Source: an uncultured Rothia sp.
GTDB taxonomy: Bacteria; Actinomycetota; Actinomycetes; Actinomycetales; Micrococcaceae
Assembly: GCA_946222285.1 (NCBI GenBank)
Contig: CAMIIP010000003.1
Coordinates: 216,430-280,429, forward strand
DNA: 64,000 nt
Direction of reading: 5' to 3'
Shown here: in pieces, positions 1 through 8,997 of the stretch
How positions within the stretch are numbered: the first letter of the stretch is position 1
Layout: every line of letters begins with the position of its first letter
Notes under the pieces: generated by a model
Seen by the model: only the letters and a program-made list of their open reading frames with translations
Told to the model about the DNA's origin: nothing
The model's database searches: none
Made by a program: the position numbers and the translations under genes

Positions 1-443
1 CTGAAATTCACGAAAAGGTAGCGGCGGCTCTGGCAGAGACCAAGAACCTCGTGGTACGTAAGTTTGGTTTTGAACCCCAGGTTCAGCAGGCTTACGTGGA
101 TAAGATTCTAACTCGCTTTGCTAACCCCTACTTGCCCGATACCACCGAGCGTGTAGGTCGTGCGCCTCTGCGTAAAATCAGCCGCAATGAGCGCTTCATT
201 GGTCCCGCGGCTGAACTGGCAGAAGCAGGCCAGCCCGTTGACGGACTACTGGCTGCCGTTGAGGCTTTGCTGAAATTCAAGGTGACAGAAGACCCTGAAG
301 CGGTTGAACTGCAACAAAAGCTCACCGCTGTGAAAGACGGCTCTGCCCAGCTCTCGCAGACCATTACCGAACTCACCGGTATTGTTCCTTCACATCCGCT
401 CTATGAAGGCCTGGAAGCTACCTTTAAGCGAGCAATCGCTTAG
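1..443 (+). CDS. mtlD: Mannitol-1-phosphate 5-dehydrogenase, C-terminal part
   Basis: The reading frame is open from the window edge (first full codon at base 3) and ends with TAG at 441-443, so only about the last 146 residues are visible. The segment RVGRAPLRKISRNERFIGPA and the helical tail ending in HPLYEGLEATF are typical of the C-terminal domain of MtlD, which oxidises mannitol-1-phosphate to fructose-6-phosphate with NAD after PTS uptake. The Rossmann domain lies outside the window. A strong terminator hairpin follows at 462-493, so this is the last gene of its operon. The family call is firm; the substrate rests on this domain alone. Confidence 0.85.
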   Translation, partial: EIHEKVAAALAETKNLVVRKFGFEPQVQQAYVDKILTRFANPYLPDTTERVGRAPLRKISRNERFIGPAAELAEAGQPVDGLLAAVEALLKFKVTEDPEAVELQQKLTAVKDGSAQLSQTITELTGIVPSHPLYEGLEATFKRAIA

Positions 444-461
444 TTTGCCCTAGAAGCCAAG

Positions 462-493
462 AAAGCCCGCTGCCAAATCTGGTAGCGGGCTTT
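462..493 (+). terminator. Terminator after mtlD
   Basis: A perfect 13-bp inverted repeat (arms 462-474 and 481-493, loop of 6) with a G+C-rich core ends in a T-rich stretch, 18 nt after the mtlD stop. Confidence 0.85.
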
Positions 494-540
494 CTCTTTG
501 TAGCTTATGAATAAGCCTCTGCATGCACGTCAATCAACGG

Positions 541-571
541 ATAAAGAAAAGGCCCCTGCTGAGCAGGAGCC
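541..571 (-). terminator. Terminator after mscL
   Basis: The imperfect palindrome at 551-571 (arms of about 10 bp) is followed, read on the minus strand, by TTTTCTT. It lies just downstream of the mscL stop and ends that transcript. Confidence 0.75.
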
Positions 572-593
572 TTGACCCTATAGACGGAGTAAA

Positions 594-992
594 TTAGACG
601 CGGGGATCGCCCTTGGGAGCAGAAATCGCATCGCGGATTTCCTTGAGAAGAACCAACTGAGGATCTTCAGGCTCATCAGCTGCATCTTCGGTACCGAGCT
701 TTGCAGCGCGGCGCTCGTTCATCTTGTTGATGGGCATAACGATGCAGAAGTACAGGGCTGCTGCAACGATGAGGAAGTTAACAACGGCAGTCAGGAAGAC
801 ACCGATTTTGACATCGCCAAAAGCCAACCAGCTATCGAAGTTGGGAGCCTGGAAAACCATAGCGATTGCAGGCATAAGAACGCTATTGACTAGCGCGGTA
901 ATAACGGTAGTGAAAGCGCCACCGATGATAAGACCTACAGCGAGATCGATGACATTTCCACGGGTAATAAAATCTTTAAATCCACTAAGCAT
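594..992 (-). CDS. mscL: Large-conductance mechanosensitive channel
   Basis: The 132-residue protein matches the whole of MscL, the pentameric inner-membrane valve that releases solutes on hypo-osmotic shock. The N-terminal amphipathic segment (FKDFITRGNVIDLAVG) is followed by TM1 with the gate-lining glycines and valines (IIGGAF), a periplasmic loop, TM2 at about residues 65-88 and a charged cytoplasmic helix near the end. There is no Shine-Dalgarno sequence. Instead TATTCT (1005-1000) stands exactly 7 nt before the ATG, with a TTCCTT box 17 nt further up, which suggests a leaderless transcript. The gene is monocistronic with its own terminator. Confidence 0.95.
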   Translation of the reverse strand: MLSGFKDFITRGNVIDLAVGLIIGGAFTTVITALVNSVLMPAIAMVFQAPNFDSWLAFGDVKIGVFLTAVVNFLIVAAALYFCIVMPINKMNERRAAKLGTEDAADEPEDPQLVLLKEIRDAISAPKGDPRV

Positions 993-1142
993 GAGTTCAA
1001 GAATAGCGAGGAGCGTAAAAATAAGGAATTAGTTTCTACAAAATTTTACTTTGAAAGCAAGTGTGTTTACTCACAGCTGAGAATTAAGAGATCAATTTTA
1101 GCATATTCCCTGGTGACAGAGATTTATAAAAAATAAAGAAGC

Positions 1143-1898
1143 CTAATTTTTATAGTCAGGTGCCGCTTCAAACCCCCAAAAACTTTCGAGATTTTGAGCG
1201 CCAGAGTTGTGATAGCGCAGGGCCTCTGAGGCGCCGACGAAACGATAGTGCCAGGACTCAAACCAATAACCGGTGACCTCGTGCTGCCTATAGGGAAAGC
1301 GGAGAACAAACCCGTAGCGGTAGGCGTTGGCTGCCAGCCAGTTTGCCTGCGGCGTGTCTGCAAAACAAACCTGCAAATCGCACGAACTAGCTGCCCCAAA
1401 ATCAAGAGCGAGCCCTGTTTGGTGCTCCGAATGGCCCGGACGAGCTGAAGCTACATCTGCTTTCTCCTGACCATAAGTGGCTACCCAATTATTATAGGTT
1501 TCCACCTGGGTCTCATAGGATCGAAAACCGCTGAGTGTAGTGAGAGCGACGCCAGCATTTGTAGCGTCGTCCAACATTTGTTGAACGGCAGTAGCCACCT
1601 CGGCTCGTACTTGGACTGTGCCGACGGTGGTGAGATCAGCAGGAATCCAATCGCGAGGTTCTAGCGGGTGTAGCTTATTGACCAGTACCGCCAGCGAATC
1701 GGGGGAGCGGTGATCTAAAGAAACAGCAGGAAGCGAGTGAGCCGATGACGAGAGGGGAGAAGCATTAGAGAACGGTGTATGTGCTGGGGAGCCGCTGGTT
1801 GGTGAAGCATCCTCACTTTCTTCTGATGCGGTTTGAACACAGCCTGCCAGAGCCCATGCAACGCCAGTCATCAGTAAAGTTCGTCTCTTGAGACTCAT
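1143..1898 (-). CDS. D-alanyl-D-alanine carboxypeptidase, VanY/M15B family lipoprotein
   Basis: This 251-residue protein begins with a lipoprotein signal peptide whose lipobox LAGC places the lipidated cysteine at residue 20. A Ser/Pro-rich linker of about 50 residues follows, then an M15B peptidase domain. The zinc motif SEHQTGLALDF (SxHxxGxAxD) and the second metal/catalytic motif ESWHYRF (ExWHxR) are both present, so it should be active. Such enzymes trim the terminal D-Ala of peptidoglycan stem peptides outside the membrane. It lies just downstream of coaA on the same strand (3-nt gap) and is probably co-transcribed. Nothing links it to vancomycin resistance. Confidence 0.88.
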   Translation of the reverse strand: MSLKRRTLLMTGVAWALAGCVQTASEESEDASPTSGSPAHTPFSNASPLSSSAHSLPAVSLDHRSPDSLAVLVNKLHPLEPRDWIPADLTTVGTVQVRAEVATAVQQMLDDATNAGVALTTLSGFRSYETQVETYNNWVATYGQEKADVASARPGHSEHQTGLALDFGAASSCDLQVCFADTPQANWLAANAYRYGFVLRFPYRQHEVTGYWFESWHYRFVGASEALRYHNSGAQNLESFWGFEAAPDYKN

Positions 1899-1901
1899 AG
1901 A

Positions 1902-2858
1902 CTAATTCTTTCGCAGGAGCACACGGTTTATAGTGTGATTCTCGCTTTTAGACAAGATCAGTGTAGCTCGACCGCGTGTAGGGCGAACGTTTTCAATCAA
2001 ATTTGGTTTGTTGATCGAGGTCCAGATGGAGCGAGCCAGCTCCTGCGCAGCGTTGTCATCGAGGGAAGCATAGTTATTAAAATGCGAGTCAGGGTTCTGA
2101 AAGGCTGAATCGCGCAGAGACAGAAAACGCTCCACATACCAGCGTTCAATATCGCCAGTACGTGCATCGACATAAATGGAGAAATCAAAGAAATCGCTGA
2201 GCGAAAGCGCAGCTTTATCGTTAGCGCCCGTCTTTGCTGGAGCTAGAACATTGAGACCTTCAAGAATCAAGACGTCGGGTGAGGTTACCTCAATCTGTTC
2301 ATCTTTGAGGATGTCGTAGTAAAGATGAGAATATTTAGGCGCGGTTACCCGGGGAGAACCAGACTTAATATCGGAGACAAAGCGCAAAAGCGCCCGTCTG
2401 TCATAAGACTCAGGAAAACCCTTCCGATTCATGATGCCCCGTTTTTCTAACTCAGCATTGGGGTAAAGAAAACCATCGGTGGTCACCAGCTGCACGTTGG
2501 GGGTAGAAGGCCAACGCCGTAGAAGAGCCTGCAAAATACGCGCCGTCGTTGATTTTCCCGCAGCAACAGAACCAGCAACACCAATAATGAAGGGCACCCG
2601 GCGTTCAGAAACCCCCAAAAAATCATTGGTCATGTGGTTAAGGGAACTGGTGGCATTGACATACAGGTTGAGTAAACGGGAAAGCGGTAAATAAACCTGT
2701 TGTACTTCGTCTACATCCATGGTCTCGCCCAAGCCTCTGAGATCTTCAATTTCCTCTTCGGTGAGCGGAACTTCGATCTCTTCTGCAAGACGAGACCAGG
2801 TGCTACGGTCAAGCTCAATAAAAGGAGATAGCTTGGGCATGATGGTGGCGGAGTTCAT
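1902..2858 (-). CDS. coaA: Type I pantothenate kinase
   Basis: The 318-residue protein catalyses the first committed step of coenzyme A synthesis, phosphorylating pantothenate with ATP. The P-loop GVAGSVAAGKST, the DGFLYPN segment and RKGFPESYD are characteristic of the prokaryotic type I enzyme. Two in-frame ATGs compete. The upstream one (2864) directly abuts a TAAACT box (2870-2865), whereas the ATG at 2858 lies 6 nt behind it, as in other apparently leaderless starts here, so 2858 is preferred. It is divergent from glmS with about 150 nt between them, and a VanY-type peptidase gene follows closely. Confidence 0.93.
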   Translation of the reverse strand: MNSATIMPKLSPFIELDRSTWSRLAEEIEVPLTEEEIEDLRGLGETMDVDEVQQVYLPLSRLLNLYVNATSSLNHMTNDFLGVSERRVPFIIGVAGSVAAGKSTTARILQALLRRWPSTPNVQLVTTDGFLYPNAELEKRGIMNRKGFPESYDRRALLRFVSDIKSGSPRVTAPKYSHLYYDILKDEQIEVTSPDVLILEGLNVLAPAKTGANDKAALSLSDFFDFSIYVDARTGDIERWYVERFLSLRDSAFQNPDSHFNNYASLDDNAAQELARSIWTSINKPNLIENVRPTRGRATLILSKSENHTINRVLLRKN

Positions 2859-2864
2859 GCCCAT

Positions 2865-3007
2865 AGTTTAGTGAGAACGGCGCTGTAGACCTAATTCCGT
2901 GTTTGTCTGCCTTCATCATCAAAGACAGGCACTGAGCGTGCTCCTCTAATAGTGGACAAAAGGGGTGTTGCCACTCTTTTGAGAGTCACTCGGGTATTAT
3001 GAACAGC
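2865..3007. promoter_or_regulatory. Divergent promoter region coaA/glmS
   Basis: Minus-strand TAAACT (2870-2865) and plus-strand TATTAT (2995-3000) are -10-like boxes placed 6 and 7 nt before the chosen starts of coaA and glmS. A TTGCCA at 2968-2973 could be a distant -35 element for glmS, but its 21-nt spacing is longer than usual. Neither start has a convincing ribosome binding site. Confidence 0.5.
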
Positions 3008-4891
3008 ATGTGTGGAATTGTTGGATATGTCGGTCTGGGTCAGAGCTCAGACGGTAAAAAATTTAATCATAGCGCCTACGATGTACTCCTCGAAGGTCTG
3101 CGTCGCCAGGAATACCGCGGTTATGACTCTGCTGGCGTAGCTATCATCGGTGATGGGGGAATCGAGTACCGCAAAAAGGCTGGAAAGCTTATTAATCTCG
3201 CTAACGAGGTTGAAGCTAACCCTCTTGCCGAATCAACTATTGGCATTGGGCACACTCGCTGGGCAACCCACGGTGGGCCAACCGATGCTAACGCGCACCC
3301 CCATGTGGCAGATGGCGGAAAACTCGCTGTCGTACACAACGGCATCATCGAGAACTTCGCAGAACTTCGCGCCGAACTGTTGGCTGAGGGCGTTGAATTT
3401 AAGTCTGAGACCGACACCGAAGTTGCTGCAAACTTAATCGCCAGCATCTACAACAAACTCGAAGATAAAAACCTTACAGAAGCCATTCGTCTAGCTTCAA
3501 ATCGCCTTGAAGGCGCCTTCACCATTCTTGCTATCCACGCAGATCACGCCGACGAGGTAGTGGCTACCCGCCGCAACTCACCGCTGGTCATTGGTTTGGG
3601 CGAGAACGAGAACTTCTTGGGCTCAGACGTATCGGGCTTTATTGACTACACCAAGAGCGCCGTTGAAATGGGTCAGGATCAGATCGTGACCATTACTGCC
3701 AGCGGCTACAGCATTATCGACTTTGACGGTAACGCAGCTGAAGGCAAGCCTTACACCATCGAATGGGATGCCGCAGCAGCAGAAAAGGGCGGATACGCCT
3801 CCTTCATGGAGAAAGAAATCCACGAACAGCCCGCAGCGGTACGCGATACCCTGATGGGTCGCTTCGACGAAAACGGTAACCTGACTCTTGATGAGCTAAA
3901 GATTGACGACTCAATTTTGCGCTCTATCGACAAAATCATTGTGGTTGCCTGCGGTACCGCGGCCTACGCCGGCCAGGTAGCACGCTACGCCATCGAACAC
4001 TGGTGTCGTATTCCCACCGAGGTGGAGCTGGCTCACGAATTCCGCTACCGCGATCCCATCGTGAACGAGAAGACCTTAGTTGTTTCCCTCTCCCAGTCCG
4101 GCGAGACCATGGATACCCTCATGGCTGTACGCCACGCCCAGGAACAGGGCGCTAAGGTTGTTTCCATCTGTAACACCACCGGTTCTACTCTGCCCCGCGA
4201 ATCAGATGCCGCACTCTACACCCACGCCGGCCCTGAAATCGCGGTTGCCTCTACCAAAGCATTTCTCTCTCAAATTGCCGCAGCTTACCTGCTCGGTCTT
4301 TACCTAGCTCAGCTACGTGGCAATATGTATAAAGACGAAATTCAGGCTGTGCTGAAAGAACTGCAGGCTATGCCCGAGAAAATCCAGGAGATTCTCGATA
4401 ACGAGCAGCAGGTTAAAGAACTGGGCGTGTCTATGAAAGACACAGATTCGGTTCTTTTCCTTGGCCGCCACGTAGGCTACCCTGTAGCTCTTGAAGGCGC
4501 CCTGAAACTCAAAGAAATTGCCTACATCCATGCAGAAGGTTTCGCCGCCGGTGAGCTCAAGCACGGACCTATTGCACTGGTAGAAGAAGGCCAACCTGTA
4601 TTCGTGGTTGTACCTTCACCTCGGGGTCGCGATTCGCTCCACTCAAAGGTTGTTTCTAATATCCAGGAAATCCGCGCTCGCGGTGCGGTAATTATTGTGA
4701 TTGCAGAAGACGGCGATACCGCGGTAGAGCCCTACTCCAACCACATTATCCGCTACCCCCAGTGCCCTGCTCTGCTACAGCCTCTGCTAGCAACCGTGCC
4801 CCTACAAATCTTTGCATGTGCACTATCGGGTGCAAAGGGTCTAGATGTTGACCAGCCACGTAACCTTGCTAAGTCTGTGACCGTTGAATAA
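3008..4891 (+). CDS. glmS: Glutamine--fructose-6-phosphate aminotransferase (isomerizing)
   Basis: This 627-residue enzyme makes glucosamine-6-phosphate from fructose-6-phosphate and glutamine, feeding UDP-GlcNAc for peptidoglycan. The class II glutaminase domain starts with CGIVGYVG, whose cysteine must become the N-terminal residue after Met removal. That fixes the start at 3008 although an in-frame ATG exists at 2999. HTRWATHG, the two C-terminal SIS domains (for example SQSGETMDTL) and the closing NLAKSVTVE are all typical. The start is 7 nt after TATTAT and has no Shine-Dalgarno sequence. A strong GC-rich hairpin (4923-4952) ends the transcript before acpS. Confidence 0.97.
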   Translation: MCGIVGYVGLGQSSDGKKFNHSAYDVLLEGLRRQEYRGYDSAGVAIIGDGGIEYRKKAGKLINLANEVEANPLAESTIGIGHTRWATHGGPTDANAHPHVADGGKLAVVHNGIIENFAELRAELLAEGVEFKSETDTEVAANLIASIYNKLEDKNLTEAIRLASNRLEGAFTILAIHADHADEVVATRRNSPLVIGLGENENFLGSDVSGFIDYTKSAVEMGQDQIVTITASGYSIIDFDGNAAEGKPYTIEWDAAAAEKGGYASFMEKEIHEQPAAVRDTLMGRFDENGNLTLDELKIDDSILRSIDKIIVVACGTAAYAGQVARYAIEHWCRIPTEVELAHEFRYRDPIVNEKTLVVSLSQSGETMDTLMAVRHAQEQGAKVVSICNTTGSTLPRESDAALYTHAGPEIAVASTKAFLSQIAAAYLLGLYLAQLRGNMYKDEIQAVLKELQAMPEKIQEILDNEQQVKELGVSMKDTDSVLFLGRHVGYPVALEGALKLKEIAYIHAEGFAAGELKHGPIALVEEGQPVFVVVPSPRGRDSLHSKVVSNIQEIRARGAVIIVIAEDGDTAVEPYSNHIIRYPQCPALLQPLLATVPLQIFACALSGAKGLDVDQPRNLAKSVTVE

Positions 4892-4922
4892 ACAGCAACG
4901 AAAAGCATAAAGAAACGGCTTA

Positions 4923-4952
4923 TCAGGGGCGCGCCTTCGGGTGCGCCCCTGA
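4923..4952 (+). terminator. Terminator hairpin after glmS
   Basis: A long G+C-rich stem (arms from 4923 and to 4952) closes on a CTTCGG-type loop. No clean T-run follows at once, so it may be a weak intrinsic terminator or a 3' stabiliser. Confidence 0.65.
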
Positions 4953-5045
4953 GTGCTTAAGACAATTTTGCTCTTCTTGCTGCGATGCACCTTCAGCGTG
5001 AGCAAAGAAAGCAATTTAGACTGAAAGAGTCGAAAGGAAAGCACC

Positions 5046-5480
5046 TTGATTATAGGTACCGGAATAGATGCGGTGAACCTCGACCGTTTTGCAGACATTA
5101 TCAAAAGAACTCCTACCTTCCTCGAACGGGTCTTTGTGGAACACGAGCGAAGCAAATCCCTACCTTCTCTTGCCGCACGATTCGCAGCCAAAGAGGCAAT
5201 CGCCAAGGCTTTACGCGCACCTGCCGGCATGGTCTGGCAAGACTGCTGGATTGAGAATAAGGCCGACGGCGAACCCTACGTGGTGGTTACCGGTACGGTC
5301 GCCGAGCGCGCGTCGTCGTTGGGTATTAACCGCTGGCACCTCACGATCACTCATGACGAGCCGGTGGCTATTGCCTCCGTTATCGCCGAGCATCTGAGCC
5401 AGCAGGAGCTACAACTTTTGCACGATATTGACCCAGAAGGAGCCAGCCGTCATCGACGCCAGGAAGGAGCTAAGGAATGA
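5046..5480 (+). CDS. acpS: Holo-[acyl-carrier-protein] synthase
   Basis: This 144-residue enzyme transfers 4'-phosphopantetheine from CoA to acyl carrier protein. The N-terminal IIGTGIDAVNLDRFADI carries the metal-binding Asp, and RFAAKEAIAKAL is the second signature. The start is TTG at 5046, supported by the AAAGGA site a few bases upstream and by the fact that the family begins exactly at this Ile-Ile-Gly-x-Gly segment. The stop overlaps the nnrD start (ATGA at 5477-5480), which shows translational coupling. The C-terminal tail of about 25 residues after the core is charged. Confidence 0.93.
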   Translation: MIIGTGIDAVNLDRFADIIKRTPTFLERVFVEHERSKSLPSLAARFAAKEAIAKALRAPAGMVWQDCWIENKADGEPYVVVTGTVAERASSLGINRWHLTITHDEPVAIASVIAEHLSQQELQLLHDIDPEGASRHRRQEGAKE

Positions 5481-6433
5481 AGATTACGCTACAGGGCAAA
5501 GCGGGCACGGAAGTAGAACTGGGGGAGAGCGAGCTAGCTTCGATCGTGCCACGTCCGCAAGCAAAGGACCATAAATACACTCGCGGAGTATTAGGCGTGA
5601 TTTGCGGAAGCGAAGATTATCCGGGAGCTGCGCTGATGAGTACCCGAGCAGCCGTGAATACAGGTCCCGGTATGGTGCGGTTCATTGGGAATGCGCAGCT
5701 TAATTTCCAGGTACAAAACTATAGCCCTGAAGTAGTCTGTAGCAACGATGCTCCGGAGGACGTGCGAGTACAAGCTTGGGCTGCAGGATCAGGCGCTACT
5801 TCTCGCAGCAGGCAGGAAGAAATTACCCATACAATTCACGCTACAGAAGCCGCCGTTTTGGATGCTGCAGCCGTAGACATAGCAGGGCGTTGGGTAGGCA
5901 CAGAAGGGCAACTTGAACCTCACAAAATACTCACCCCACATGCTGGAGAACTTAAAGATTTTTTGCAGTGGATTCATGTGCTCAACGAAACGCGATGGCA
6001 AGAAGTTGTCGCTAGTGTTGGGAACCCTGACCGTGAACACATCGAGAAAGAACCTCGTAGATGGGCTCGCATAGCGGCTGAACTTAGCGGTGCAACGATT
6101 CTGCTCAAAGGAGCAACCACAGTGATCGCCTCACCTACTGGAGAAACAGTGAGCATAAACGGTGGGACCTCATGGCTAGCAACCGCCGGTAGCGGCGATA
6201 CCCTCACAGGAATCCTCGGTGCACTGTTAGCCCAGCATGAAGCCCACCGGCAACAATCGGGGGATGCGAAGCCAGAAGCAAGCACCTACGCTCGGCTGGC
6301 CGCCTGCGCGGTACGAATCCATCATCGGGCAGCTGCGTTGGTTCATTCAGATGGGCTGGAAGGACCGGTGCCGCCCTCCGCCGTCGCCACTCATATCTCA
6401 GCGGCAACTGCTAGTTTTCTAGCTTGCCGGTAG
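5477..6433 (+). CDS. nnrD: ADP-dependent NAD(P)H-hydrate dehydratase
   Basis: The 318-residue protein is the stand-alone dehydratase (YjeF C-terminal, ribokinase-like fold) that repairs hydrated NADH and NADPH using ADP. Visible signatures are ILTPHAGEL and ATAGSGDTLTGILGALLAQ, the nucleotide-binding and catalytic glycine-rich region. The epimerase (NnrE) domain found in many fusions is absent. It is coupled to acpS by a 4-bp overlap. Its stop is only 2 bp from the stop of the convergent sugar transferase gene, so the two transcripts must overlap. Confidence 0.9.
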   Translation: MKITLQGKAGTEVELGESELASIVPRPQAKDHKYTRGVLGVICGSEDYPGAALMSTRAAVNTGPGMVRFIGNAQLNFQVQNYSPEVVCSNDAPEDVRVQAWAAGSGATSRSRQEEITHTIHATEAAVLDAAAVDIAGRWVGTEGQLEPHKILTPHAGELKDFLQWIHVLNETRWQEVVASVGNPDREHIEKEPRRWARIAAELSGATILLKGATTVIASPTGETVSINGGTSWLATAGSGDTLTGILGALLAQHEAHRQQSGDAKPEASTYARLAACAVRIHHRAAALVHSDGLEGPVPPSAVATHISAATASFLACR

Positions 6434-6435
6434 TC

Positions 6436-7911
6436 CTAGTAGGCGCCTTCTTGTGCGAAAACAGCACGGACAGTGCGAAAGAGAATAACCATATCGCCAA
6501 TGACCGACCAGTTCTCTACGTAGTAGAGATCCAAGCGAATTGATTCCTCCCAGGAAAGATCTGAACGACCAGATACTTGCCACAGACCCGTGATACCGGG
6601 TTTAACCAGCAGACGGCGATAAGCTTCTTCTTCATATTGAGCAACTTCAGACTCGAGGGGAGGACGGGGGCCAACGAGCGACATATCGCCGATAAATACA
6701 TTCCACAGCTGCGGAAGCTCATCGATAGAGTACTTACGGATGAACTTACCGATCTTAGTAATGCGGGGATCATCGGCCATTTTGAAGAGAATACCGTTGC
6801 CCTCGTTCTGCGCCATGAGTTCCTTTTTCAATTCTTCGGCGTTGGTTACCATGGAACGAAACTTCACCATGTGAAAAGGGCGACCGCGGTAGCCCACGCG
6901 TTTCTGCAAGAAGAAAATCGGACCTCCGTCTAGCTTGACAATGAGTGCCACCGCTAAGAGAAGCGGGGAGAAGAAGACCAGACCAAGGAAAGAGGCAACA
7001 ATATCAATAGCACGCTTGATTACCGCCGCAAAACCTTCCATCCGGGGGGTGGAAACGTGGATGAGCGGAACGCCGTTGAGGGGCTGAGTTCGAATACGAG
7101 GACCAGCAATGTCGGTCATCGCAGGAGCCATAATGAGCTTGATATGACCTGCTGCGAGGTCCCAGCCCAGCATGCGAAGTTCTTTGGGCGTGAGACGGTG
7201 CCCGGAAGAAACAGCGACGGCGTGAATATTATTTTCCTTACAGGTTTCTAGAATTTGCTGAGAGTCAACGCTGTAACCTAGAACCGGAACATCATAATTC
7301 TTGATAGCAGTTCCGCTGGGCAGTCCCGGTAAGTAAAAAGCCACCGGGTTGAGACCGGACTGCCGGGCAGAGTAAAGGGTGTCGTAGAGGTGAGCACCTG
7401 ATATGTCATCCGAAATCACCATAACCCGGGTAAGCGCTCGCCCCTTGCCGCGCATGTGCACCAGGTAACGGCGCAGACACCAACGCTCTAGGAGAAGAAG
7501 TAATAGCCCAACGGGGTAAGCCACTAAAATATATCCACGAGCGAAATCAATGGTTGAAATGTAGGAGAAGATAGCCACCGCGCAGAAAAAATAGGTGGTG
7601 GCTTTAATAACTAATCGGTATTCGTCGTTGCCCTGACCAAGATAACGAATATTGCGAGAATTCGAAATCTGTAGGCAAGCAAACCAAAGAATACCAATAA
7701 TTAGCCCGGTGACACTGTAGTCTAGGGTTGCTTGAGAGCGACCTAAGACGTTGGCATCTCTCCAACCGAAGCTGATAACGTGCGCAATCATGATAGTCGT
7801 TGCAATAGCTAGTAAATCCGCAATATTGAGAGCGGCAACAATTTTTGGTTGCCATGTGCGAGTACCACGTGATTCTGCCCAACGATTTTCAATGATGGAT
7901 TGATTCTCCAC
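6436..7911 (-). CDS. Polyprenyl glycosylphosphotransferase (bacterial sugar transferase)
   Basis: This 491-residue integral membrane protein has about five N-terminal TM segments (residues 25-155), a CoA-binding-like central domain, and a C-terminal bacterial sugar transferase domain from about residue 300. That domain carries KRAIDIVAS, KLDGGPIFFLQKRVGYRG, the KFRSM box, DELPQLWNV, VGPRPPLESEV and KPGITGLWQVSGRS. Such enzymes load a hexose-1-phosphate onto undecaprenyl phosphate and start exopolysaccharide or wall glycopolymer synthesis. The sugar cannot be read from the sequence. It begins with GTG and sits alone on the minus strand; no polymer-assembly cluster surrounds it, so the partner glycosyltransferases must be elsewhere. 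Confidence 0.9.
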   Translation of the reverse strand: MENQSIIENRWAESRGTRTWQPKIVAALNIADLLAIATTIMIAHVISFGWRDANVLGRSQATLDYSVTGLIIGILWFACLQISNSRNIRYLGQGNDEYRLVIKATTYFFCAVAIFSYISTIDFARGYILVAYPVGLLLLLLERWCLRRYLVHMRGKGRALTRVMVISDDISGAHLYDTLYSARQSGLNPVAFYLPGLPSGTAIKNYDVPVLGYSVDSQQILETCKENNIHAVAVSSGHRLTPKELRMLGWDLAAGHIKLIMAPAMTDIAGPRIRTQPLNGVPLIHVSTPRMEGFAAVIKRAIDIVASFLGLVFFSPLLLAVALIVKLDGGPIFFLQKRVGYRGRPFHMVKFRSMVTNAEELKKELMAQNEGNGILFKMADDPRITKIGKFIRKYSIDELPQLWNVFIGDMSLVGPRPPLESEVAQYEEEAYRRLLVKPGITGLWQVSGRSDLSWEESIRLDLYYVENWSVIGDMVILFRTVRAVFAQEGAY

Positions 7912-8203
7912 CGATGTATTCCCCTTTTTGCCTTTCGATGAGGACTACTTTTCCGCGAGTTAGAAAAGCCCCTAAGCCCTCTCTGGCTCTTGATTCAATA
8001 TTCAATGCTTTGGGTATAATTTTTAGTGCATTTAGATGCGAGTTATTATCCAAGATAATAGACATATTATATTTGTTCCAGCTTAAGTGGCATGATATGC
8101 GTGTATAAACGTGGACAATTTACCTCCGACCTGGGTTGATAAAGTTTATATTTTTTTAAAATGGTCGGCAGATAATTCGACTTTTATGTGTTCTCTGATA
8201 CAA
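7912..8203. other. A+T-rich spacer upstream of the sugar transferase gene
   Basis: No supported gene is seen. The spacer is clearly richer in A+T than its surroundings. It contains a small perfect hairpin (8044-8050 with 8054-8060) and a 7-bp direct repeat ATTCAAT in the ATTCAATATTCAAT segment near 7993-8006. It should hold the promoter of the sugar transferase gene and the end of the mshA transcript, but no clear terminator is visible. Confidence 0.5.
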
Positions 8204-8989
8204 CTACCACAACAGAGCGGCTTTAGTGAGAATGAATTCTGTTACTGGTCGGTAGAGATGGGGATTGACATTATCATCCATCGGCACGGCAACCTTAATC
8301 TGACCTTGAGCTTCAGAGACAAACAATCCCGGATCATTGCAGTCGGCTATACCAATAGTGGGTATGTGTGCTGAGGCTGCAAAGCCTGCCATGCCGTGAT
8401 CGGCAACGACCAGATCTGGAATAATCCCGCGGCTCTTCAATTGTTGCAGAGACAACTCCATGGGAGCTGGGTAATGAGTGTGTTGAAGGTTTCCGTACTG
8501 TTCAAACATAATGACGTCAAGAATCTGGCGGATTTCACCGTCTAGGAATTTATCTCCCTCCTCAATGGAAAGAATTTCCGCTCCAGCATCGCCAGCATAG
8601 CGAGCCAACTCACAGTAGATGGGAAAGAGCCCGGCGGGATGCCCCGTCGCAAAGAGAATTTTGCCCCCCTTACGTACAGTTTCTCCAAAGATTTCTGCGT
8701 AACGATAGAGAGCCGCTATACATTTTTCTGCGCTGATGGAGTCTTGCCCTTCAAGAAAGTCCACATCAGGCTGGGTACCCACGCGCTGAGCCATCAGCTC
8801 AAAAACTTCTTCAAAATTCCAATCGCGAGTCCATTTAACCCCGAATTCTAGATGCTCGTTTCCCTCGATAAAACCGTGCATATGGGCAATATTGTTGGCA
8901 CGGGTAGTGGCGATGTCACCGCAGATTCGAGAGGCATTGAGATAGTCGGCAAACTCTTGATCGGTCAGAGAGAATTTTTGAAGTTTCAT
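8204..8989 (-). CDS. Phosphatase-family protein linked to mshA
   Basis: The 261-residue soluble protein resembles a little-studied family annotated only as phosphatase (I believe Pfam Phosphatase, PF15698). Its conserved-looking blocks are GDIATTRANNIAHMHGF, ATGHPAGLFPIY, HTHYPAP, PDLVVADHGMAGFAAS, IGIADCNDP and DDNVNPHLY, rich in His and Asp as expected for a metal-dependent hydrolase. The start is set at 8989 because AGGAAAA lies 7 nt upstream and overlaps the mshA stop; a longer reading frame to 9088 would overlap mshA by 91 nt. The 8-nt gap to mshA implies one operon, making it a candidate for dephosphorylating the MshA product. Biochemical function is inferred only. Confidence 0.75.
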   Translation of the reverse strand: MKLQKFSLTDQEFADYLNASRICGDIATTRANNIAHMHGFIEGNEHLEFGVKWTRDWNFEEVFELMAQRVGTQPDVDFLEGQDSISAEKCIAALYRYAEIFGETVRKGGKILFATGHPAGLFPIYCELARYAGDAGAEILSIEEGDKFLDGEIRQILDVIMFEQYGNLQHTHYPAPMELSLQQLKSRGIIPDLVVADHGMAGFAASAHIPTIGIADCNDPGLFVSEAQGQIKVAVPMDDNVNPHLYRPVTEFILTKAALLW

Positions 8990-8997
8990 GGATTTTC

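Noticed and set aside
1143..1898. Vancomycin resistance gene
   Set aside because: VanY-family peptidases are common housekeeping enzymes, and no vanHAX or vanRS genes are nearby.
3121..3447. Long minus-strand frame inside glmS
   Set aside because: It is a shadow of a well-supported gene and has no ribosome site or recognisable domain. The same holds for the antisense frames in groEL (18417-19073), alr (10461-11150) and guaA (28864-29271).
8111..8374. Plus-strand frame of 87 residues downstream of the phosphatase gene
   Set aside because: Its second half is antisense to the phosphatase 3' end, it has no ribosome site, and the first half is low-complexity A+T-rich sequence.
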